In this document: piece by piece, positions 55,696-64,000 of the stretch
How the letters are laid out: every line of letters begins with the position of its first letter
Position numbering within the stretch: the first letter of the stretch is position 1
The notes under the pieces: model-generated
Told to the model about the DNA's origin: nothing
Database searches by the model: none
What the model saw: the letters and a program-made list of their open reading frames with translations, nothing else
Made by a program: the position numbers and the translations under genes
Origin: Isoetes taiwanensis
Taxonomy: Eukaryota; Streptophyta; Lycopodiopsida; Isoetales; Isoetaceae
NCBI GenBank assembly: GCA_021234155.1
Contig: JAJEKV010000008.1
Location: forward strand, 10,474,740 to 10,538,739
Length of the DNA stretch: 64,000 nt
Direction of reading: 5' to 3'

Positions 55696-56260
55696 TTGTT
55701 TCCAATAATATTCCCTTTCGAAATACTGAATCGAGGCGTGAACGGAACTAGCGAGTATTCATGGGCGCAAAAGCATACTCTACTCCATGTGCCGCAGGCG
55801 CGAGCGCCATTGCGATTTGGTATCGCCATAGCCAGCGCGAGGCATTTTTCGGAGGGAACAAGGAGCGCCGAATACGAGATGTCTGCCGGGGGAGCTACAA
55901 GGCGGCGACATAGCTACAAAGGTCGCATTTTGGATAACGATCGCGGCATATGGCCTGGTCGAATCCGGGGAGGCCGACCCGGTGACCGAGGGCCCGGATC
56001 GTGGTGGGATCACCACTAAAAGCGAGGCGGCATGCACAAGGTGCATGAAAAGCGCCATAGCCATTCGGCGCATGTTGAAAGCGCCATAGCCATTCGAAGG
56101 TGCATGTTGCATGTTGGAAGCGCCATAGCCATTCGAGGAAAGGAAAAAACACAAAGGCGGCGGGGAGGGAAAGGAAAAAACACAAGTCGCGGTGTTAATC
56201 TCAGGCAACCAATGAAATTACAAGACATGGATCGACATCTTAGCCATTGATCTCACCGCC
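55696..56260. other. GC-richer patch with short repeats
   Basis: AGCGCCATAGCCATTCG occurs three times at 56,048-56,136 with GGCGCATGTTGAAA-like spacers. Open frames exist on both strands but none resembles a family. Composition suggests material from elsewhere captured in the element. Confidence 0.35.
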
Positions 56261-56983
56261 AATCTCCACCGTCAATTCTAAGGGCCAATCAGAGAATAGG
56301 ACGGAGATCAACATCTATGCCATCCATCTAAGCCATTGGTTAAACTACTGCTTGGATGCATATTTAAACTCAAAAAATACTAGGGAAATTGTTTTAAAAT
56401 GTCCCATATTTCTTGATACTTATGAAAATGCCCCGGGAACGTCAAACTGGATGACGAGCAAAAGCGATGGAGACGGACGAGTTCTAGAGTATGTCCGAAC
56501 GACCTTGATGCAACAAAAACGGAGGGATTACTCCATACTCCTCCAATGAATTGACATTATTAAAAACTTTATAGCTGAGAAGCGGCATCACTCGTTCATT
56601 TAACTTGTAGAGATTGCCGGGAAACCTCTATGTGTTGGCATCTTTTTTCAATTGAAACCGACGGACCAATTTCTAAGATCAAGAATTATCATCTACAATG
56701 ATAATCCTCTTCAAATCTCCATTATGTTTTGATAAAATCCTTGATGCCGCCCTCACGAACAAGTGTTCTTGAACAATCTGCGCGGGAAATAAATTCACAA
56801 GGATCAACTACGTATATTGCAAACATCGTGTTTAACCGCTCTGCAAGCGGTGAACAAGATAATTTCATAAATGTTTATCATATTTTGCGAGAAATTGGTG
56901 CGGTCAGGCCTATTCCACATTACAAACTTCACTTTGGAACTGAATCATATGAATTAATATGGAAGTCGAATAATAACAAATGA
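56247..56983 (+). other. Two open segments of unknown nature
   Basis: Frames at 56,247-56,549 and 56,729-56,983 (the latter with DNFINVYHILREIGAVRPI) have ordinary protein-like composition. No family, splice link or relative in the window is seen. They may be captured exons. Confidence 0.2.
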
Positions 56984-56989
56984 AGCTTC

Positions 56990-57238
56990 GTGCACATTTA
57001 TTTCTGAAGGCATAAAATGCAAATTTGACTCGGTGTGGAAGTAGACAATCATTAGTCGTTTTGAACATGATCTTGCATAGTATATCACTTAGAGGGGCGG
57101 TGTTGGCCTTGAAGACGGACCCTTAACACCTTACGGAAAGTAGTTTGTCTCAAATGTCCTCTCCATATGGTCCGGCAACGAATGAGCATCTCCCGCAATC
57201 CATAAATTGGCTCTTCTAATAGACTCAGAACATCGACT
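56990..57238. repeat. Degenerate piece of the long TIR-bounded unit
   Basis: 57,080-57,235 parallels the left part of the long unit (GAAGACGGACCC, AAAGTAGTTTGTCTCAAATG, ATAGACTCAGAACATCGAC) with many differences, and runs straight into the minisatellite. Confidence 0.65.
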
Positions 57239-58520
57239 TAGGTGGCATGTTGGAGCCTAGGTGGCATGTTTGAGCCACCTAGGCATGTTGGAGCCTTGGT
57301 GGTACGTTGGAGCCTAGGTGGCATGTTGGAGCCTAGGTGGCATGCTTGAGCCTAGGTGGCATGTTGGAGCCCAGCGTGGCATGTTTGAGGCACCTTGGCA
57401 TCTTAGGTGGCATGTTGGAGCCTAGGTGGCATGTTGGAGCCCTTGTGGCATGTTTGAGCCACCTTGGAATGTTTGAGCCAACTAGCTAGCATGTTGGAAC
57501 CCATGTGGCATGTTTGGGCCACCTTGGCACGTTAGAGCCTAGGTGGCATGTTGGAGCCAACGCGTGGCATGTTTGAGCCACCTTGGCATATTTGGGGCCT
57601 AGGTGGCATGTTGGAGCCTAGGTGGCACGTTGGAGACTATGTGGCATGTTGGAGCCTAGGTGGCATGTTGAGACTATGTGGCATGTTGGAAACTAGGTGG
57701 CATGTTTGACCACCTTGGCATGTTTTAGCCTAGGTGGCATGTTGGAGCCCACCGGGCATGTTTGAGCATGTTGGAACCTAGGTGGCATATTTGAGCCACC
57801 TTGGCATGTTTTAGCCTAGGTGGCATGTTGGAGCCCCACATTGGCATGTTTGAGCCACCTTGGCATGTCTAAGCCTAGGTGGCATGTTGGAGTCTAGGTG
57901 TTGTGTTGGAGCCTAGGTGGCATGTTGGAGTCTAGGTGGCGTGTTTGAGCAATCTTGGGATGTTTGAGCCACCTTGACATGTTGGAGCCTAGGTGGCATG
58001 TTGGAGCCCACGTGGCATGTTTGAGCCACCTTGGCATATTTGGGCCTAGGTGGCATGTTGGAGCCTAGATGGCACGTTGGACACTATGTGGCATGTTGGA
58101 GCCTAGGTGGCATGTTAGAGACTAAGTGGCATGTTGGAGACTAGGTGGCATGTTGGCCTAGGTGGCCTTGGGATGTTTGAGCCTAGGTGGAGTCTTTGGG
58201 GCCCAAGCGTGGCATGTTTGAGCCACCTTGGCATGTTCGATGGCATGTTGGAACCCGTGTGGCATATTGGAGCCATCTTGGCATGTTTGAGCCACCTTGG
58301 CATGTTGGATCCTAGGTGGCATGTTGGAGCCCACGTGGCATGTTTGAGCCACAATGGAATGTTTAAGGCTAGGTGGCATATTGGAGACTATGTGGCATGT
58401 TGGAGACTAGGTGGCATGTGTGAGCCTAGGTGGCATGTTTGAGCCTAGGTGGCATGTTGGAGCCGCTGGCATGTTTGAGCCACGTTGGCATGTTAGGTGG
58501 CATGTTGAAGCCCATGTGGC
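57238..58520. repeat. 19-bp minisatellite, third and longest array
   Basis: About 65 copies of the three-variant 19-bp unit, mixed in irregular order, with occasional truncated units. Its right end joins the 185-bp linker seen inverted at 17.9-18.1 kb. Confidence 0.9.
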
Positions 58521-58689
58521 ACTCCAAGTGGTGACATGGCATGCCAAGAAAGCAAGGCCAAGTTTTGACTAGGCCAAAAATGAAAAGATGCCCATCTCTG
58601 GTGTTTTTATTGGGTGATGTTGGCAAATTTTGGATGACATGGCTAGATGGTGGTGACATGGACATGATGACTAGGACTCTATGCAAGAA

Positions 58690-61610
58690 ATATGATAACC
58701 TTTGAACTGGAAGGTTTTAGGGCTCCGTCTTCTGGCGTCAACGCCCTCCCACTACCTTTGTGCAAGATCCTGGTCCAATCTGGCTAGGGTATGGCCTCCA
58801 AAATGCAAACCCTGTGCCTTGCCAGGTTATTGTAGGGTTTACGTTATGGAGGCCAAAGCGTGGTCAGTTGCACTTGGGATCTGGTGTACCTTTTTTGAAC
58901 ATGCATGCAGAGCCATGGCAACTGAAATAACAGACTTTGGATCTATTGGTGATCCCGAATCATTTCAGAAAAATTTGCTACTACAAAATGTGTTCTTGAC
59001 TTCTAATTGCGACATTGGGAGGAGGATAAATCCAAACCCCATTTCGTCAGTTTCTATTGCTTCTTGTTTTCAACTGCAGCTTCTCGACCATGCCTCAAGT
59101 GCAATCGAATAAAACTTCGACCTCCATAACGTAAACCCTACAATAACCTAGCAACGCACAGGGTTTACGTTTTGGAGGCCAAAACGTAGTCGACTTCTTT
59201 GATAACTAGGTGGACCATTTCTAAACATGCATGGGGAGCCATGAGAACTGAAATAACAGAGTTTCGATCTATTGGCTTAACCCGAAAGTGATCCCAAACA
59301 ATTTTTTACTCTGCATAAGGTGCTCTAGACTTTTAATTGCAAAACTAGGAGGAGATTAAATCCAAACCCCATTGTGGCGGTTTCTCTTGCCTCGTGTTTT
59401 CAAACGTTGTACTGCCGACCATGTCTCAAGTGCAACGGACCAAAGCCCGGAACCTCCATAACGTAAACCCTACAATAACCTGGCAAGGCACAGGGTTTAT
59501 GTTTTGGAGGTCATACCCTAGTCAGATTGGACCAGGATCTTGCACAATGTCATGAGGTAGTGGGGGGCGTTGACGCCTTAAGAGCGGAGCCCTAAAACCT
59601 TCCGTAGAAGCGGTTCGACCCAAAGGTCCCTCTGGAAGGTCCTCGCCACCTAAGCGGGCAACTCTCCCACCCCGGGAACCGTGATCCGACCGCCAACGGA
59701 TTTGAAACATCGACATTACCACTCGAGACCAAGTTTCGTGGGCGTAAGACCACCCCGCCTCCCGGGAAGCGCCAAAGTAGCTCGACCTCCAACATGTTCG
59801 TAGTGAATTGGCCTTAGCGGAGGGGTGCGAATACCGCCATGTAGAGGGTTCGTGTTTCTTTTTTGCTGCAAAAATGACCATGTAACTTGGTCCCCGGGGG
59901 TAATTTCGTTGTTTTGGACGACATGGCGAAGTCAAATCTCCATTCCGGAGCCTTTGTATTGCCCGAACGACAAAACACTTGGGTTTCTCTACACTTTGCG
60001 GTTTGATATGTTCTCAAGTAGATCTTGAATTTTAAAAGCATGAAAGCATGGATTGTGGGATAGGGAAACCGGGTTCGGGAAGGGAGGCATTGGCATTTGC
60101 CCTCGGGAGGAATTGATGTACAAATATGGATACTTTTCAACGCATCGACCATTTTGGTTATTTTTTATTTGTATAAACATACACTTTTTACGTTTTTGAC
60201 AGTCTTTTTTATGTACTTTGCATATACATTTAAGCTAAATTTCCGGATATGTTTTGGCATTATGACCATGTACTTTTGGGTACTTTGGGTGATTTGTGTA
60301 ATATAGCCACATGTACCAAAAAAAAGGGATACATTTATAGACACCCTTTCATGGTTTTTACCCCCGGGACACTTTTGCGGTTTGATATGTTCTCCGGACA
60401 GATCTTGAATTTTTGAACCTCGCTCAAGCAAGTTACTTGAAGCGTGGATTCAACTGGGTCGGATAGGGAAACCGGGTTCAGGAAGGGAGGCATTGGCATT
60501 TGCCCTCCAGGAGGAGCACTGGTAGGAAAGCCTGCCTCGGTAAATCCAAACCATATTTCGTCAGTTTCTATTGCTTCTTGTTTTCAACTATAGCTTCTCG
60601 ACCATGTCTCAAGTGCAACTGAATAAAACTCGACCTCCATAACGTAAACCCTACAATAACCTGGCAAGGCACAGGGTTTACGTTTTGGAGGCCATACCCT
60701 AGTCAGATTGGACCAGGATCTTGCACAATGTCATGAGGTAGTGGGAGGGCATTGAAGCCGGAAAGGCGGAGCCCTAAAACCTTCGAGGCGGATTCGACCC
60801 AAAGGTCCTCTCCGGAAGGTCCCACGGCCATGGGACGGGCAACTCTCCCACCGGGCTGTGATCCGACTTCGCCCAACGGACTCGAAACATCGACATTACC
60901 CTGGAGACCAAGTTTCGTGGGTAGAAGACCACCCCTGCTCTAGGAAGCGCCAAAGTAGCTCATGTCCAACACGTTCGTAGTGAATTGGCCTTAGCGGAGG
61001 GTGCGAGACACCGCCATGTAGAGGGTTCGTGTTTCTTTTCTTTGCAAAAATGACCGCGGTAACTTGGTCCCTGGGGTAATTTCGCTGTTTCGGATGACAT
61101 GGCGAAGTCAAATCTCCATTCCGGAGCCTTTGTACTGCCCGAACGACAAAACACTTGGGTTTCTACACGGTCGACTGCAGGACGCTTTGCGGTTTGATAT
61201 GTTCTCCCGGACAGATCTTGAATTTTTGAACCTCGCTTTCGAAGCAAGTTACTTGAAGCGTGGATTCAGCGGTGGGATAGGAAACCGGGTTAGGGAAGGG
61301 AGGCATTGGCATTTGCCCTCCTGAGGAGCACCGGTAGGAAAGCCCGCCTCGGTAAATCCAAACCCCATTTCATGGCTTAGTTTCTATTGCTTCTTGTTTT
61401 CAAGCTGCGGCTTTCGACCATGTCTCAAGTGCAACTGAATAAAACTCGACCTCCATAACGTAAACCCTACAATAACCTGGCAAGGCACAGGGTTTACGTT
61501 TTGGAGGCCATACCCTAGTCAGATTGGACCAGGATCTTGCACAATGTCATGAGGTAGTGGGAGGGCATTGAAGCCAGAAGACGGAGCCCTAAAACCTTCC
61601 GGAGACTCCC
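58690..61610 (+). repeat. Block of TIR-bounded repeat units
   Basis: In order: the end of a long unit, two short units (about 58,835-59,140 and 59,160-59,475), a long unit from about 59,490 interrupted by foreign DNA at 60,112-60,362, a long unit from about 60,675, and the start of another at 61,490. Inverted ends are the same as in the 45-48 kb block. No coding capacity is evident. Confidence 0.85.
60112..60362. other. Foreign AT-rich insert within a repeat unit
   Basis: About 250 bp beginning AATTGATGTACAAATATGG and ending near TTCATGGTTTTTACCC, absent from all other copies of the unit. The repeat resumes afterwards at the ACACTTTGCGGTTTGATATG position, so some unit sequence is duplicated around it. 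Its identity is unknown. Confidence 0.6.
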
Positions 61611-64000
61611 CTTCACAAGCCCCTTTCCAGTGAAGGGGAGTCTAGAAAAGCATATCTTGCAGGGGATTTGACCCCATCTCCGGGGCATGGTCCCCGAGGC
61701 ATACTGAGAGAACTCCGTGCAAAGTTTCGGATGTGTTAGTCTCCGTCTTGACGCTCGAGATGTAAACCCTACCAAACCCTAGGGTTTGGTAGGATTTACA
61801 TTCTGGGGATGCTCCTCTAATCAAGAGGGCCGTGGAACTTGTCCCCTAGGGTAATTTCGGCATTTCAGATGACATGGAGAGGTCGGATCGCCAATCCGGG
61901 GCCTCCTCCATGCCCCAAAATCAAAAACGTGGTCTAAACCCATTGCCGAGGCCAGCGGTGGCCATCCCAATCAAAAATCGAGGGTCTAAAGCTCACCCGA
62001 AATACCGGGATTTTTTTACTTGCATATCATTTCGGGGCCACTTGGCATATGTTTGAAAACCATGATTTTTCCCCGCCCCATGCATTAATCATGAATTTCC
62101 GGATCATAAACACAAAGAAAAGCACAGATAAAAATCGGGTCTCGAAAAAAGGTGAAATCTTGGGGATGTGCAGCATGACGCGTTGCACACGCGAAGAGAA
62201 AATGCACGGCAATAGAAGCACAAGCGAGAGGCATGAGGCGAGCCTCGGTAAATCAGAGCCAACCCCTTCCAGGAGTTTCCACCGGCTTCTTGGTGCGTCC
62301 CTAGCTTCGGGCTGATGGAGCTAGCTTTGCTTCTCAGGTGGTCACATGTATACCACCTAGCAGATCCTAGTGCTGCTATTCTCACTTCAATCTTCTACCC
62401 GGGCCTCGGGGGTGACCCCAAGTATCTTGTTCTCAAGCAGCTAGTCCAACCTTCGAAGGGGTGAGGGCGAGGCTGGACCCCACTCCGCAACTCTCCCAGA
62501 AGGCGGCGCCAATGGATAGGAACATCCCCATTACCTAGGAGACCAAGTTTTTGTGGGTAGAAGACCACCCCCTCTCCAAGAAACGCCAAAGTAGGTCGTT
62601 TACTACACACTTGTAGTCAATTGGCATGGAGGTGGATCTTTGAATACCTCCTAGTGGGGGTAAGTGATTGATCTTTTGGGAAAAAATGGTAGTGGAACTT
62701 GTCCTCTAGGGTAATTTCGCGTTCAGGATGATGTGGAGAGGTCGGATCGCCATGGGGAACCTCCTCCATGCCCCAAAATCAGCAAAATGGTCTGGGTTCT
62801 AGTCAAGGCCAAGGTGGCCATCCCAATAAAAATCGAGGGTCTAAAGCTCACCCCGAAATACCGGGATTTTCAGACGCTTGGGGCCACTTGGCAAAACGGT
62901 GGCTGAAAACCATGATTTCAGGAAGGCCCATGTATTAATTTGAATTTCCGGAGCATAAACACAAAGAAAGCAAATGATAAAAATTCGGTTTCTATTTGCT
63001 TCTTGTTTTCTTGGCGGGATGTGCGACCATGTTCGAAGTGCACGCGAATAAAAATTCGCAATAGAAGCGTAAACCCTAGAGGCAATACGAGCTTCCGAGC
63101 CAACCCCTTCCGAGACCACCACCGGAGGTTAACGTCCTACTAGGTAGTGGAGGATCTTTGCTTGTCATGAGGTCAGTGTATACCACATTGAAGCCCTAGT
63201 GCTGCTATTCTCCCTAAAACTTCTTAGGTGGCCTCGGGGTGAACACAAGTATCTTGTTCTGAAGGGCTAGTCCAAAAATTTGAGGGATTGGACCCCCACT
63301 TGGGGATTTGACCGGGCTCGCCTAATGGACCGGAACTTCCCCATTACCTAGGGGACCAAGTTTCGTGGATGTGAAGACCACCCCCTCTCTTGGAAACGCC
63401 AAAAGTGTAAATTTACCACACACTTTGTAGGGTTTGGCATGGAGGTGGATGTTGAATACCTCCCTAGTGAGGGTAAGTGATTGATCTAATGGGAAAAGGG
63501 CCGTGGAACTTGTCCCCCTAGGGTAATTTCACATTTGAGATGACATGGAGGTCGGATGCGCCAATCCGGGGCCTCATCCATGCCCCAAAATCAAAAAACG
63601 TGGTCTAAACCCTTGCCGTGGGCCAACAACGGCCATCCCAATAAAAATCGAGGGTCTAAAACTCATCCGGAAATACCGGGGGATTTTCCTATACTCGGGG
63701 CCACTTGGCAAGCCAGCTGGCTGAAAACCATGATTTTTCCCCGCCCCATGCATTAATTATGAATTCCGGATCATAAACACAAAAGAAAAGCACGAGATAA
63801 AATCCGGGTCTCGAAAAAAAGGTGAAATCTTGGCGGGATGTGCGGCATGACGCTGCACACGAAAGAGAAAATGCACCGGCAATATATACGAGGCATGAGA
63901 CTCCTTCACAAGAAACCCCCTTGGGAGGCCACCGGAGGTGAACGCCCCACCGGGGTCCAGCTAGCTTCACCATCATCTGGTCACATGTATACCACCTAAA
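61610..64000. repeat. Diverged relative of the repeat units, GC-richer
   Basis: At least three copies (about 61,800-62,640, 62,680-63,480, 63,490-end) share ACTTGTCCCCTAGGGTAATT, GGAGAGGTCGGATCGCCA, AAATCGAGGGTCTAAAGCTC and AACCATGATTTTTCCCCGCC. Phrase order parallels the long unit of the other family (for example GTCCCTAGGGTAATTTCGC, then ATGACATGG, then GCCCGAA/GCCCCAAAA). It is therefore a related subfamily, about 800 bp per copy. No coding capacity is supported. Confidence 0.75.
61761..61800. repeat. 40-bp near-perfect palindrome
   Basis: TGTAAACCCTACCAAACCCT is followed directly by AGGGTTTGGTAGGATTTACA, complementary except at one pair and with no loop. It probably marks two abutting terminal inverted repeats of this repeat family. 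Confidence 0.85.

Larger units (their letters stand above)
54049..64000 (+). mobile_element. CACTA-type element, left end in window, right end not found
   Basis: The terminus CACTGACCCCGAATTTTGG begins at 54,049, preceded by TCA. It matches the right end of the 10.1-kb element for about 180 bases in inverted orientation. It lies in the intron upstream of the methyltransferase exon. Subterminal repeats follow to about 54,870. The expected right end (GGGGTCAGTG followed by TCA) was not seen before the end of the window. The element may therefore continue beyond 64,000, or its right end may be lost. The end coordinate is the window edge, not a boundary. Confidence 0.45.

Noticed and set aside
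61740-61810. Interstitial telomere repeat from AAACCCTA-like words
   Set aside because: The words occur as a single palindrome, not as tandem TTTAGGG copies.
17098-64000. CRISPR array for the regular repeats
   Set aside because: Eukaryotic sequence; repeats abut without unique spacers and no cas genes exist.

Overview
This window is nuclear DNA from a land plant. Evidence: spliced genes with GT-AG introns, pentatricopeptide (PPR), leucine-rich-repeat, GH9 endoglucanase and G-protein beta fragments, a Ty1-copia element primed by initiator tRNA-Met, a LINE ORF1, and CACTA (EnSpm) DNA transposons. The species cannot be named from sequence alone; a non-seed plant (lycophyte, fern or bryophyte) is a weak guess. 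Almost everything here is mobile DNA or broken gene pieces. No intact housekeeping gene, rRNA or tRNA was seen.

Layout. 1-8.4 kb: a minus-strand coding-like relic interrupted by a very young full-length Ty1-copia element (1,774-7,638), with 793-bp LTRs differing at one base, a 5-bp target duplication, and an intact 1,424-codon gag-pol. About 8.37-24.52 kb: a roughly 16-kb CACTA-type element with subterminal repeats at both ends. It holds a six-exon TNP2-like transposase (12.3-15.9 kb, 5' end frameshifted), an intact seven-exon TNPA-like partner gene (19.9-23.3 kb, 682 aa), a captured first exon of a GH9 endoglucanase, a decayed second copy of part of the transposase, and an internal block of TIR-bounded repeat units plus a 19-bp minisatellite.

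24.5-42.0 kb: AT-rich DNA with a SINE-like dimer, a G-beta exon fragment, a LINE ORF1, an LRR fragment, a Helentron-type helicase plus endonuclease remnant, PPR pseudogene pieces and several local duplications. 42.0-54.0 kb: one minus-strand gene for a beta-class (DPPY-type) DNA methyltransferase-like protein, cut in two by a 10.1-kb non-autonomous CACTA-type element (42,833-52,908) flanked by a 3-bp duplication (TGC). Both remaining methyltransferase introns carry the same palindromic minisatellite. A second, oppositely oriented CACTA terminus lies at 54,049, and its element runs right, possibly beyond the window. 54-64 kb holds its subterminal repeats, a long 19-bp minisatellite array and further TIR-bounded repeat units.

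How it fits together (inference): the 16-kb element and the two elements around 42.8-64 kb share a CACTRACCCCRAWTTTGG-type terminus and similar subterminal repeats. They look like one family, with the first as the (former) autonomous member and the others as gene-fragment-carrying derivatives. The same internal repeat block and 19-bp minisatellite occur in all three. The 24.5-42 kb gene-fragment zone around the Helentron remnant would fit fragment capture by rolling-circle elements.
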